Of a stretch of DNA of 54,334 nt, positions 35,393 to 44,659 are shown piece by piece. Position numbers and translations under genes: made by a program. Source of the stretch: Bacteroidales bacterium (GTDB taxonomy: Bacteria > Bacteroidota > Bacteroidia > Bacteroidales > UBA932); assembly GCA_009774765.1 (NCBI GenBank), contig VSOK01000013.1:1-54334 (forward strand), in the 5' to 3' direction. Below the pieces are notes generated by a model, which was given only the letters and a program-made list of their open reading frames with translations, was not told where the DNA came from and ran no database searches. Each line of letters begins with the position of its first letter. Position 1 is the stretch's first letter.

Positions 35393-36415
35393 ATGGCATT
35401 TTCATTTTTGACACAGGAGCTCGCCATCGATCTGGGCACTGCAAACACGGTCATTTTCCAGAACGACCAGGTCATTCTGGACGAGCCGAGCATAGTGGCC
35501 ATCGACAACAACACCGGTGAGCTGAAAGGGCTAGGGCAGATAGCCAAAAGAATGCACGAAAGGGTAAATCCGGGAATCAAGACAATACGTCCGCTCAGAG
35601 ACGGTGTGATCGCCGACTTCAATGCGGCGGAACTGATGATCAGAGGATTCATAAAAGAGACCAACAGCAAACGCAAATCCATATTTTCACCGAACCTCAA
35701 AATCGTGGTCGGCATTCCGTCAGGAAGTACAGAAGTTGAAATCAGGGCGGTCAGGGATTCTACGGAACACGCCGGAGGAAAGGATGTATACCTGATTTTC
35801 GAGCCTATGGCGGCTGCCCTCGGTATCGGTATGGACGTACTTGCTCCAAGAGGAAATATGGTTGTCGACATCGGAGGAGGTACAACTGAAATCGCCGTCA
35901 TCTCCTTGGGAGGAATTGTCGTCCAGAACAGCATCCGTGTAGCCGGAGACGTTTTCACAAGCGACATCCAGTATTACCTGAAGCAGCAGCACAACATCAA
36001 AGTAGGAGAGATCACGGCCGAGCGCATCAAGATAGAAGTGGGTTCAGTCCTTCCTGACCTGGAAGTGGAGCCTAAGCCATACGTGGTAAGAGGTCCGAAC
36101 CTTATGACAGCCCATCCTATTGAAGCCACTATCACATATCAGGACATAGCGCACTGCCTGGACAAGAGCATAGCCAAAATTGAAACGGCAATTCTTCACG
36201 TCCTTGAGCAGACACCGCCTGAGCTTTACTCCGATATCGTTGAAAACGGTATCTTCCTTTCAGGAGGAGGAGCGTTGCTCAGAGGTCTTGACAAGAGGCT
36301 CAGCGACAAAGTCAACATTCCTTTCCACGTGGCCGAAGATCCGCTCAGGGCAGTGGCACGAGGAACCTGCCTCGCACTCAAGAACACGGCAAACTATCCA
36401 TTCCTGATGAGATAA
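35393..36415 (+). CDS. mreB: Rod-shape actin homologue MreB
   Basis: A 340-residue actin-like ATPase that guides the elongasome along the inner membrane. IDLGTANTVIFQNDQVILDE is the phosphate-1 loop, VVDIGGGTTEIAVISLGGI the phosphate-2 loop, and FLSGGGALLRGLDKRLSDKV the adenosine motif. The N-terminal MAFSFL is the usual short amphipathic anchor. First gene of mreB-mreC-mreD-mrdA-rodA; its TAA overlaps the mreC ATG by one base, so translation is coupled. Confidence 0.98.
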   Translation: MAFSFLTQELAIDLGTANTVIFQNDQVILDEPSIVAIDNNTGELKGLGQIAKRMHERVNPGIKTIRPLRDGVIADFNAAELMIRGFIKETNSKRKSIFSPNLKIVVGIPSGSTEVEIRAVRDSTEHAGGKDVYLIFEPMAAALGIGMDVLAPRGNMVVDIGGGTTEIAVISLGGIVVQNSIRVAGDVFTSDIQYYLKQQHNIKVGEITAERIKIEVGSVLPDLEVEPKPYVVRGPNLMTAHPIEATITYQDIAHCLDKSIAKIETAILHVLEQTPPELYSDIVENGIFLSGGGALLRGLDKRLSDKVNIPFHVAEDPLRAVARGTCLALKNTANYPFLMR

Positions 36416-37233
36416 TGTCCAGGAAAGGAAATATAATCTATCACATATCAGTTGCAGCTATTTCCATCCTTATGGAGATAGCTGCATTGGGTATGCTGAA
36501 GTACAACGGAGTCATACAGAACAACTGGCTTTCCAAAGGTATACACGGTCTTATGGCCGGTGTATGCGGACAGACTGAATCCATAAAGGACTATTTTTCC
36601 CTGAAAAAGGAAAACGAAAGGCTGGTAAGGGAAAACTATGAGCTGGCGCAGCAGGTAAGGAGATACCGCTATGCAATGAATACGGATTTCAGTGCAGACA
36701 CGACAGTTTCATCTGAAATAGGCTGCTACAGATACATTCCTGCCAATATCCTCAAAATGTACAGCAACAGCCAGCACAACTATCTCATCATCAACAAAGG
36801 TTCAGAAGACGGTGTTGTCATCCATTCCGGAATAATAACGCCGAACGGTGTGGTAGGAGTCGTGGATGCAGTCAGCAGACATTATTCGTATGCGATAGCT
36901 TTCACCAACAGCAATATGGTCGTCAGCGCAAGACTCGGGACTGACGGGGCCGTGGGCACTCTCAGATGGGACGGTCTCGGCAGCAAAGGAGCCATTCTCA
37001 GCGAGATTCCGCATCATATAGCATTTGAGAAAGGAGACACTGTATATACAAGCGGATATTCAGCAGTATTCCCTGCCGACATACCGCTTGGAATCACAGG
37101 CGAAAAAAGACTTGTCAACGGCTCGTCATACGAAATAAAGGTTGAACTCTTTGAAGATTTCAGCCGTATAAGACACGTAGCCGTGGTAAGCAATACGGAC
37201 GAGAAGGAAATAGAAGAATTGGAACAGCGATGA
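36415..37233 (+). CDS. mreC: Rod-shape protein MreC
   Basis: A 272-residue bitopic protein. One membrane helix (about residues 8-28) is followed by a coiled coil (KDYFSLKKENERLVRENYEL) and a beta-rich periplasmic part with YLIINKGSEDGVVIHSGIIT and GVVGVVDAVSRHYSYAIAFT. It links MreB to PBP2 and RodA. It overlaps mreB by 1 base and mreD by 4 bases. Confidence 0.96.
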   Translation: MSRKGNIIYHISVAAISILMEIAALGMLKYNGVIQNNWLSKGIHGLMAGVCGQTESIKDYFSLKKENERLVRENYELAQQVRRYRYAMNTDFSADTTVSSEIGCYRYIPANILKMYSNSQHNYLIINKGSEDGVVIHSGIITPNGVVGVVDAVSRHYSYAIAFTNSNMVVSARLGTDGAVGTLRWDGLGSKGAILSEIPHHIAFEKGDTVYTSGYSAVFPADIPLGITGEKRLVNGSSYEIKVELFEDFSRIRHVAVVSNTDEKEIEELEQR

Positions 37234-37742
37234 AAGTAGTACAGAACTTCAACATAATGTATATCCTGCTGGTAATTGCACAGCTGCTGATCTGCAACTA
37301 CCTTCATCTCAGTGCGCTTGTCACGGTCTCGATACTCCCTGTAATGACACTGTGCCTTCCATTGTCAGTCAAGACCATACCGGCACTTTTCATCGCGTTT
37401 TTTACAGGTCTCGCGACAGACGCCCTGGCAGATTCCACATTGGGACTCAATATAGTGGCCCTCGTACCAGTCGCAATAACAAGATTTACGGTCATCAGAC
37501 TGATATTCGGAGAAGACACCATCAACAGGAACGAAGACATATCCATAAAGAAAAACGGAATTGTAAAAATCTCTGTGGCAATACTTATAGCACAGGCTGT
37601 CTTCTTCATAATCTACATCTGGGCTGACGGAGCAGGCACAAGGCCATTGTGGTTCAACCTGGCCAGATTCGCAGTTTCTATGGCAGCCAGCTACATAATT
37701 GCACTGATAACAGCGCATCTGCTTACATCACCGTCGAAATAA
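37230..37742 (+). CDS. mreD: Rod-shape protein MreD
   Basis: A 170-residue inner-membrane protein with five to six helices and few charged residues, as is typical of MreD. FTGLATDALADSTLGLNIVA is the most conserved-looking block. It was assigned from its topology and its place between mreC (4-base ATGA overlap) and mrdA. MreD sequences are weakly conserved, so context carries much of the evidence. Confidence 0.9.
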   Translation: MKVVQNFNIMYILLVIAQLLICNYLHLSALVTVSILPVMTLCLPLSVKTIPALFIAFFTGLATDALADSTLGLNIVALVPVAITRFTVIRLIFGEDTINRNEDISIKKNGIVKISVAILIAQAVFFIIYIWADGAGTRPLWFNLARFAVSMAASYIIALITAHLLTSPSK

Positions 37743-37759
37743 TCAGCCCCGGAATCATC

Positions 37760-39598
37760 ATGAAATTGGACAGGACAAATAAGATGCTTACAGGGCTTGG
37801 TATAGTCGCCGCAATACTTATCGTAAAGCTTTTCATAATACAGGTTGTTGATGACAAGTATAAAATCGACGCATCCAACAACTCTATGGTATATACCACG
37901 ATATATCCCACGCGAGGAATCATCCACGACCGCAACGGGAAAATCCTTGTAGGCAACAAAATGGCTTATGACCTGCTGGTTACCCCAAGGGAGGTAGAGG
38001 AGTTCGACACGCTCACATTCTGCAAAGTATTGGGAGTGACGAAGGAGTTTGTGGACGAGAAGATGCAGGAATACAGGAAAAACAGGCGCAAGATAGGATT
38101 TCAGTCAGTAGTCATGCTCAAACAGCTTCCTCCTGAGACATATATGAAATTCGCAGAAATAGCCTATATGTTCCCCGGATTCAGAGGACAGGCCAGAAGC
38201 ATAAGGGAATACCCTTTCAATGCCGGAGGCAACCTTCTCGGATATGTGTCGGAAGTCAACCAGAGCTACATCAACAGACATCCGGAAGAATATAAAGCCG
38301 GAGACTATGCCGGTATGACAGGCATTGAGGCCGCAAGGGAGCAGGACCTGAAGGGAGAAAAGGGATATGCCGTCTATCTCCGCAACTCGCACAACAAGAT
38401 AATGACCCGGTACAATGACGGGGAGATGGACAAGGAAGCCGTTCCGGGCAACCATATCACTACCACCATTGACGCAGAGCTTCAGCACTACGGACAGATG
38501 CTTATGCAGAACAAGGTCGGAAGCCTCGTCGCGATAGAACCATCGACCGGGGAAATACTTACATTGGTATCAAGCCCCGGAATCGATGTTGAGGTCCTGG
38601 CTGATTTCGGCAACCATTACAACGACGTGCTCGCAAACCCGTACAAGCCGATGTTCAACCGTGCAGTCCAGGCCCCCTATCCTCCGGGATCCGTATTCAA
38701 GCTTGTAAACGGTCTGATAGGACTTCAGGAAGGCGTATTCACACCTGAGTCCAAATACCCGTGCAGTATGGGATACCGGTTCGGAGGCAACAAGCTCGGA
38801 TGTCACGCCCACCCGTCACCGCTGAACTTCGAACAGTCGATTATGATGTCCTGCAACGCATACTACTGCTATGTGTTCCGCGCCATACTGGAAAACGGGA
38901 AATACAGCTCCATTGCCGAGGCTATGGACAAATGGAATGAATATGTGAAAAGTTTCGGATTCGGGCGCAAACTCGGCAGCGATTTCCCGTCGGAACTCGG
39001 AGGAACCATACCGGATTCAAAATATTACAATAAAGTCTATGGTAAAGGAGGATGGAAGGCAACCACTGTCATTTCCCTTTCAATAGGACAGGGAGAAATA
39101 GGATGCACCCCGCTGCACCTGGCAAATCTGTGCGCTACCATAGCCAACAGGGGATTCTATTATATACCGCATATCGTAAAGGATTCGGAAAACATCACAA
39201 TCGACGGCAAATACAAGGAAAAACAATATACAATGGTGGATACCCTGTACTTTCCTGAGGTCATCAGCGGAATGTACAAAGCAGTGAACAGCGGATACGG
39301 AAGCGGAGGAACAGCAAGCGTAGCTGCCGTAAAAGGCCTTGAAATATGCGGAAAGACAGGTACTGCACAGAATCCGCGTGGAGACGACAACTCTGTATTC
39401 ATCTGCTTCGCACCGAAGGACAATCCCAAGATAGCTGTGGCTGCATATATTGAAAACGGTTCGTTCGGAGCGAGATGGGCAGCACCTATAGCATCGCTGC
39501 TTGTTGAACAATATCTCAACGGGGAGATTTCCGCATCGCGGAAACCGCTTGAAGAGAGAGTTCTGGAGGGAAATCTTATGGACAAAGTAAAACCTTAG
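37760..39598 (+). CDS. mrdA: Penicillin-binding protein 2 (elongasome transpeptidase)
   Basis: A 612-residue class B PBP. One membrane helix (about residues 8-28) precedes the pedestal domain with YPTRGIIHDRNGKILVGNKM. The catalytic serine is Ser311 with Lys314 in YPPGSVFKLVNGL. SCNAYYCYVF supplies SxN, and GKTGTAQNPRGDD the KTG motif. It cross-links peptidoglycan with RodA during rod elongation. The chosen ATG follows mreD by 17 bases; an earlier in-frame ATG overlaps mreD and lacks PBP2 similarity. Confidence 0.96.
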   Translation: MKLDRTNKMLTGLGIVAAILIVKLFIIQVVDDKYKIDASNNSMVYTTIYPTRGIIHDRNGKILVGNKMAYDLLVTPREVEEFDTLTFCKVLGVTKEFVDEKMQEYRKNRRKIGFQSVVMLKQLPPETYMKFAEIAYMFPGFRGQARSIREYPFNAGGNLLGYVSEVNQSYINRHPEEYKAGDYAGMTGIEAAREQDLKGEKGYAVYLRNSHNKIMTRYNDGEMDKEAVPGNHITTTIDAELQHYGQMLMQNKVGSLVAIEPSTGEILTLVSSPGIDVEVLADFGNHYNDVLANPYKPMFNRAVQAPYPPGSVFKLVNGLIGLQEGVFTPESKYPCSMGYRFGGNKLGCHAHPSPLNFEQSIMMSCNAYYCYVFRAILENGKYSSIAEAMDKWNEYVKSFGFGRKLGSDFPSELGGTIPDSKYYNKVYGKGGWKATTVISLSIGQGEIGCTPLHLANLCATIANRGFYYIPHIVKDSENITIDGKYKEKQYTMVDTLYFPEVISGMYKAVNSGYGSGGTASVAAVKGLEICGKTGTAQNPRGDDNSVFICFAPKDNPKIAVAAYIENGSFGARWAAPIASLLVEQYLNGEISASRKPLEERVLEGNLMDKVKP

Positions 39599-39601
39599 AC
39601 T

Positions 39602-41062
39602 ATGACAACTTCAAGAAACGGACTGTTCAAAAATATAGATTGGGCACTTGTTCTGTGCTATCTCGTGCTGATTGTCATCGGATGGATAAACATCTATGCT
39701 TCAATACATTCTTCAGAGCCGTCAAGCATATTCGACCCTTCCGGAAGAAGCGGAAAGCAGTTTATATGGATGGGAATCAGCATAGTGGCGGCCGTACTTA
39801 TCATATTTGCATTCAACCCGAGGATTTACGAGAGCCTGTCCCTTGCCGTATATATATCGGTGATCATCTTGCTCATAGCAGTGATTTTTCTGGGGACGGA
39901 GGCAAAGGGATCACGGTCCTGGTTTGAATTCGGACAGGTCAGGTTCCAGCCTGCGGAAATATCCAAGATATCCACATCCCTTATGCTGGCCACCATTATG
40001 GGACAGTTCGGATTCAAGATGTCCAAAACCAGGAATTTCCTTACAGTGGCCGGAATCATACTGCTTCCGATGCTGATAATCATAGCCCAGAACGAGACCG
40101 GTTCGGCACTTGTATATGTCGGATTCGCATTTGTCCTGTACAGGGAAGGATTGTCCGGATGGCTTCTGTTCATAATAGGAATGGCAATCGTGCTTTTCAT
40201 AATGACCCTTATGGTGTCTCCATACGCAGCCATAATGTTTCTCGCCGTAGTGACATCGTTCTGCAACGCCGTCTGCACAGGCCAGATGAAAGACTGGTGG
40301 AAGAAATATTTCCCCACGCTGCTTGTGCTGTCATTCATACCGTCAGCCCTCAGGAAAATCATCAGCACAACGGAGACCCCGGGCACATTCCTGCTGAATT
40401 TCAACCCTCTTTACCTGCTGCTTGCCGTTATCGGCATAGCCATTCCTGTCGTGGTGTATCATGCATACAGGAAACGGCATATATTCACATATCTTGTAGT
40501 CGCTGCCCTTGCAAGCGGCATCCTTCTGGTCTATTCCGCAGATTTCCTGTTCAACAATGTACTGCAGGACCATCAGCGCAAACGCATCGAAGTCCTCCTC
40601 GGAATGAAAGAAGACCCTTCCGGAGTAGGATACAATGTCAACCAGTCCATGATAGCCATCGGATCAGGAGGGCTTTTAGGAAAAGGATACCTCAACGGGA
40701 CCCAGACGACATACGGATTTGTCCCTGAACAGAGTACGGACTTCATATTCTGTACAATAGGCGAAGAATGGGGATTTGTCGGAGCGACGACGGTCATACT
40801 AATCTATGTGTTCCTAATAGGAAGGATAATACACAACGCCGAGCGCAGCAAGGAATCTTTCACGCGCATATACGGGTACTGCGTAGCAAGCTGCATATTT
40901 ATGCACCTGTTCATAAACATAGGAATGACCATAGGACTTATGCCGGTCATAGGAATCCCTCTGCCTTTCATAAGCTACGGAGGCTCGTCACTGCTGGCAT
41001 TCACTGTCCTTTTATTCATTTTCATAGTCCTGGACAGCAACGAAAAGAGATATTTTGTCTAA
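39602..41062 (+). CDS. rodA: Rod-shape SEDS glycosyltransferase RodA
   Basis: A 486-residue polytopic SEDS protein that polymerises glycan strands together with PBP2. Conserved blocks include SRSWFEFGQVRFQPAEISKI, NETGSALVYVGFAFVLYREG, the VNQSMIAIGSGGLLGKGYLN loop and IGIPLPFISYGGSSLLA near the C terminus. It is longer than E. coli RodA (370), owing to an extra central segment (about residues 210-300), as is usual in Bacteroidetes. It is the last gene of the mre cluster, 3 bases after mrdA. Confidence 0.96.
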   Translation: MTTSRNGLFKNIDWALVLCYLVLIVIGWINIYASIHSSEPSSIFDPSGRSGKQFIWMGISIVAAVLIIFAFNPRIYESLSLAVYISVIILLIAVIFLGTEAKGSRSWFEFGQVRFQPAEISKISTSLMLATIMGQFGFKMSKTRNFLTVAGIILLPMLIIIAQNETGSALVYVGFAFVLYREGLSGWLLFIIGMAIVLFIMTLMVSPYAAIMFLAVVTSFCNAVCTGQMKDWWKKYFPTLLVLSFIPSALRKIISTTETPGTFLLNFNPLYLLLAVIGIAIPVVVYHAYRKRHIFTYLVVAALASGILLVYSADFLFNNVLQDHQRKRIEVLLGMKEDPSGVGYNVNQSMIAIGSGGLLGKGYLNGTQTTYGFVPEQSTDFIFCTIGEEWGFVGATTVILIYVFLIGRIIHNAERSKESFTRIYGYCVASCIFMHLFINIGMTIGLMPVIGIPLPFISYGGSSLLAFTVLLFIFIVLDSNEKRYFV

Positions 41063-41067
41063 AATAT

Positions 41068-41098
41068 TTTGCATTCTCTTAATCTGAAACTATTTTTG
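41068..41098 (+). promoter_or_regulatory. Full Bacteroidetes promoter for fabG
   Basis: TTTG at 41068-41071, a 19-base spacer, then TATTTTTG at 41091-41098. Both elements match the consensus. The fabG ATG follows 53 bases later, so the leader is ~45 bases. Confidence 0.82.
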
Positions 41099-41151
41099 TG
41101 GCGTCAAATGCAGAAAACATTTGAAGTATTATAAACCTAAACAATAAAAAC

Positions 41152-41898
41152 ATGGGACTTCTTGATGGAAAAGTAGCCGTCATCACAGGTGCGGCAAGAG
41201 GCATAGGTAAGGCCATTGCCTTGAAATTCGCTTCAGAAGGAGCAAACATCGCTTTCACTGACCTCGTAGTCAACGAGGCGGCAGAAGCTACAGTAAAAGA
41301 AATCGAAGCTTTCGGTGTAAAGGTAAAGGCCTACGCATCAAACGCAGCAAATTTTGAGCAGACACATACAGTAGTGGATGAAATCCACAAAGAGTTCGGA
41401 CGTATTGATATCCTCGTAAACAATGCAGGTATCACAAAAGACGGTCTGATGCTCAGAATGGAAGAAGGACAGTGGGATGCTGTCATCGGAGTGAACCTCA
41501 AATCGGCATTCAACTTCATCCACGCCTGCACACCTATCATGGCAAAACAGCGTGAGGGAAGCATCATCAACATGTCTTCAGTGGTCGGAGTTTCCGGAAA
41601 CGCAGGACAGTGCAACTACTCGGCTTCAAAGGCAGGACTTATCGGACTTGCAAAATCAATCGCAAAAGAAATGGGTCCACGCGGAATCCGTGCAAACTGC
41701 ATTGCGCCAGGATTCATCATTACCGATATGACAAATGCCCTTTCAGACAAAGTGCGTGAGGAGTGGGCAAAACAGATTCCTCTCCGCCGTGGAGGTACTC
41801 CGGAGGATGTGGCAAATGTGGCTCTCTTCCTTGCATCACCTCTCTCTTCATACGTAAGCGGACAGGTTATCCACTGCTGCGGTGCAATGAACTGCTAA
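41152..41898 (+). CDS. fabG: 3-oxoacyl-[acyl-carrier-protein] reductase
   Basis: A 248-residue SDR enzyme that reduces 3-oxoacyl-ACP with NADPH in fatty-acid elongation. The cofactor loop TGAARGIGKAIA is at residues 12-23, and VNNAGITKDGLMLRM matches FabG closely. The Ser-Tyr-Lys triad lies in NMSSVVGVSG and CNYSASKAGLIG, and IAPGFIITDMTNALSDKV follows. The Cys-rich end (VIHCCGAMNC) is unusual but the fold is intact. It has its own strong promoter and a downstream hairpin, so it is monocistronic. Confidence 0.95.
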   Translation: MGLLDGKVAVITGAARGIGKAIALKFASEGANIAFTDLVVNEAAEATVKEIEAFGVKVKAYASNAANFEQTHTVVDEIHKEFGRIDILVNNAGITKDGLMLRMEEGQWDAVIGVNLKSAFNFIHACTPIMAKQREGSIINMSSVVGVSGNAGQCNYSASKAGLIGLAKSIAKEMGPRGIRANCIAPGFIITDMTNALSDKVREEWAKQIPLRRGGTPEDVANVALFLASPLSSYVSGQVIHCCGAMNC

Positions 41899-41935
41899 TA
41901 ACATCAGTCTGTCATCACGTCAGACGGCATAATAA

Positions 41936-41968
41936 GACAAGCGTTCCTCTTTTGAAGGAACGCTTGTC
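41936..41968. terminator. Hairpin between convergent fabG and clpB
   Basis: A perfect 13-bp stem, GACAAGCGTTCCT and AGGAACGCTTGTC, with a 7-base loop. No long T-tract follows on either strand, but it sits 37 bases past fabG and 39 bases past clpB and may end both transcripts. Confidence 0.7.
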
Positions 41969-42007
41969 CGTTATATATCATCTTCCGTATATCCCGGAAG
42001 GATGGAT

Positions 42008-44161
42008 TTATCTGATGGTGATCTGTCCGTCTTCCATTCCGACTTCTATAATGGAGTCCCGGTGTACCTTGCCGTCAAGGATGGACTTTGCAAGCAGATT
42101 GACCAGTTCACGCTGCATAAGCCTTTTGACAGGACGTGCACCGTATGCCGGTTCATAGCCTTTGGTGCTGAGGTAGTCTTCAAACTCTTTGGTAAAGCTG
42201 ATTCTTACCCCGTTTTCCGCCAGTTTCTTTGTAAGGTCATCCATCTGAAGATGCAGAATCTCCCTTATGTCGTCCTGTGAAAGAGGCTCGAACATTATGA
42301 TTTCATCAATCCTGTTGAGGAACTCCGGACGGACCGTCCTTTTGAGGATTTCAAGCACTTCATTCCTGCACTCAGCCAACATTTCCGCACGCTTATCCAT
42401 GGATTCAGCGTCATCTGAAGATGCCGGCAGCCTGTCCATATAATTCTGTATGACATCCGCACCCACATTTGAAGTCATTATCAGGATAGTGTTCTTGAAA
42501 TCGACAGTACGTCCTTTGTTGTCCGTAAGACGCCCGTCATCAAGCACCTGCAGCAATATGTTGAACACATCAGGATGCGCCTTCTCTATTTCATCAAGAA
42601 GTATGACAGAATAAGGCTTTCTCCTGACGGCCTCGGTCAGCTGACCGCCTTCATCATAGCCGACATATCCCGGAGGCGCACCTACGAGACGGCTTACGGA
42701 ATGACGTTCCTGATACTCGCTCATATCGATACGGGTAATCATATTCTCATCATTGAAAAGGAATTCCGCAAGAGCCTTCGCAAGCTCTGTCTTTCCGACT
42801 CCTGTCGTACCCATAAACAGGAATGATCCGATCGGCCTCTTCTCATTCTGAAGACCAGCACGGCTTCTGCGCACCGCATCCGACACGGCAGCTATAGCCT
42901 GATCCTGTCCGACGACTCTTCTGTGAAGTTCCGTCTCCATACGGAGCAGTTTCTCCCTCTCACTTTCAAGCATACGCTTCACAGGAATTCCTGTCCATTT
43001 TGCGACCACTTCGGCAATGTCTTCAGGAGTAACCGATTCCCTGATTATAGGATCCTTTATTTCAGCCTGTTTTGCAGTCAGAAGGTCTATCTTCTCCTTT
43101 GCCTGCGCCATCTTTCCGTAACGGATTTCCGCTACCTTGCCATAGTCGCCTGCCCTTTCCGCATTTGAAGCCTGTACCTTATAGTCCTCGATCTGCTGAC
43201 GCGCCTCCTGAAGCCCGGAAAGAATGTTTTTCTCCTCTTCCCATTTCTTCATAAGCACATCTCTCTGAGTGTTCAGATCTTCCAGTTCCTGCCTGATCTT
43301 GTCCATCTTAAGAGATACTCCTTCCCTTTTGATTGCCTCACGCTCAATTTCAAGCTGGCGTATCCTGCTGTTGAGGTCATCAATAGGCTCAGGCACCGAA
43401 TTCATCTCCAGCCTGAGTTTTGAAGCCGCCTCATCCACAAGGTCAATCGCCTTGTCCGGAAGGAATCTGTTGGTGATATACCTGTGCGACAGCTCCACAG
43501 CTGCAATCAGGGCATCATCCTCTATATGTACCTTATGATGGTTCTCATACCTCTCCTTGAGCCCGCGCATAATCGATATGGACTCCGCAGGCGACGGCTC
43601 GTCCACCATCACCATCTGGAAACGCCTTTCAAGGGCCTTGTCAGTCTCAAAATATTTCTGATACTCGTCAAGAGTCGTAGAGCCTATTGTACGAAGCTCA
43701 CCTCTCGCGAGAGCCGGCTTCAGGATATTGGATGCATCCATAGCTCCGGATGTCCGTCCCGCGCCTACGAGTGTATGAATCTCATCTATAAAGAGGATCA
43801 CCTCACCCTCGCTGTCCACCACTTCCTTGACGACTCCCTTCAGCCTCTCTTCAAATTCTCCCTGATATTTGGCTCCGGCAATAAGGGCTCCGAGGTCAAG
43901 TGAATATATTTTCTTGTTTTTCAGATTTTCCGGCACCTGTCCGTCAACAATCTTTTCTGCTATACCTTCTGAAATAGCAGTCTTACCTACACCCGGTTCA
44001 CCGACAAGGATCGGGTTGTTTTTAGTTCTGCGGCTAAGAATCTGGAGTACCCTGCGGATCTCCTCATCCCTGCCGATTACAGGGTCCAATTTACCCTGTA
44101 CCGCCCTCTCATTGAGATTGACGGCAAATTTTTCAAGATTTTCAAATTTATTGTTTCCCAT
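42008..44161 (-). CDS. clpB: ClpB-type disaggregase without the N-terminal domain
   Basis: A 717-residue AAA+ unfoldase that reactivates aggregated proteins with DnaK. NBD1 has GEPGVGKT near residues 54-61 and ILFIDEIHTLVGAG. The middle coiled-coil domain (about 250-370, IRQLEIEREAIKREG through DYGKVAEIRYGKM) marks ClpB rather than ClpA/ClpC. NBD2 has GTTGVGKT and VILLDEIEKAHPD. The ~148-residue Clp_N substrate domain is missing: the protein starts where the short ClpB95 isoform of E. coli starts. AGGAG lies six bases before this ATG (another ATG at 44167 is too close), so the start is genuine. The upstream secG terminator leaves no room for an N-domain. Confidence 0.93.
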   Translation of the reverse strand: MGNNKFENLEKFAVNLNERAVQGKLDPVIGRDEEIRRVLQILSRRTKNNPILVGEPGVGKTAISEGIAEKIVDGQVPENLKNKKIYSLDLGALIAGAKYQGEFEERLKGVVKEVVDSEGEVILFIDEIHTLVGAGRTSGAMDASNILKPALARGELRTIGSTTLDEYQKYFETDKALERRFQMVMVDEPSPAESISIMRGLKERYENHHKVHIEDDALIAAVELSHRYITNRFLPDKAIDLVDEAASKLRLEMNSVPEPIDDLNSRIRQLEIEREAIKREGVSLKMDKIRQELEDLNTQRDVLMKKWEEEKNILSGLQEARQQIEDYKVQASNAERAGDYGKVAEIRYGKMAQAKEKIDLLTAKQAEIKDPIIRESVTPEDIAEVVAKWTGIPVKRMLESEREKLLRMETELHRRVVGQDQAIAAVSDAVRRSRAGLQNEKRPIGSFLFMGTTGVGKTELAKALAEFLFNDENMITRIDMSEYQERHSVSRLVGAPPGYVGYDEGGQLTEAVRRKPYSVILLDEIEKAHPDVFNILLQVLDDGRLTDNKGRTVDFKNTILIMTSNVGADVIQNYMDRLPASSDDAESMDKRAEMLAECRNEVLEILKRTVRPEFLNRIDEIIMFEPLSQDDIREILHLQMDDLTKKLAENGVRISFTKEFEDYLSTKGYEPAYGARPVKRLMQRELVNLLAKSILDGKVHRDSIIEVGMEDGQITIR

Positions 44162-44209
44162 ATTCATCTCCTTTTTATCCGCCGCTGAGACAGGACGGCA
44201 TAAAACAAA

Positions 44210-44236
44210 GGCCGTCTGTTACGCGGACAGACGACC
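44210..44236 (-). terminator. Terminator of the lptE-secG operon
   Basis: CGTCTGT (44213-44219) pairs with ACAGACG (44227-44233), with an outer GG/CC pair. On the minus strand TTTGTTTTA follows. It lies between secG and clpB, 65 bases past the secG stop. A second small palindrome, GCTGACA-TTA-TGTCAGC, is at 44267-44283. Confidence 0.7.
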
Positions 44237-44301
44237 ATTGTCAAATTATATTCCAAAACCCGAATCGCTGACATTATGTCAGCAGGGCGGACAATCGGAG
44301 A

Positions 44302-44646
44302 TTACTCTTCAGCTGAAGGATTCTCTGCAGGAAGCGGAGCTGCAGGAAATTCAGGAACCTGCTCTGTTGCAATGTTTTCCACCTTGTCGGTGATATCCAC
44401 TCCACTTTTGCTCTTATTGCCTGTTGCAAAGGTGGTAATAACTGACACGACAAACACGAAAGCAACCAATCCCCATGTAATCTTCTCAAGTATGTCAGCT
44501 GTCTGACGTACACCGAAAGTCTGGTTACCGGCAACAAAGTTGCTTGCAAGTCCACCGCCTTTTCCGTTCTGAAGCAGGACCACAATCGTAAGAAGCACAC
44601 TGGCAAGGATTACAAGCACTGTCAGAATTGTAAATACGACATTCAT
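44302..44646 (-). CDS. secG: Preprotein translocase subunit SecG
   Basis: A 114-residue inner-membrane protein of the SecYEG channel. Two membrane helices lie at about residues 3-24 and 55-76. The signature loop VVLLQNGKGGGLASNFVAGN lies between them. The acidic C-terminal tail rich in Pro and Glu is typical of Bacteroidetes SecG. It follows the TPR-like gene by 13 bases. Confidence 0.95.
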   Translation of the reverse strand: MNVVFTILTVLVILASVLLTIVVLLQNGKGGGLASNFVAGNQTFGVRQTADILEKITWGLVAFVFVVSVITTFATGNKSKSGVDITDKVENIATEQVPEFPAAPLPAENPSAEE

Positions 44647-44659
44647 TTTATCTTAATTT

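Noticed and set aside
44267..44283. GCTGACATTATGTCAGC as a heat-shock or CIRCE-like operator for clpB
   Set aside because: It is much shorter than CIRCE, lies next to the secG stop and upstream of the terminator, not at a clpB promoter.
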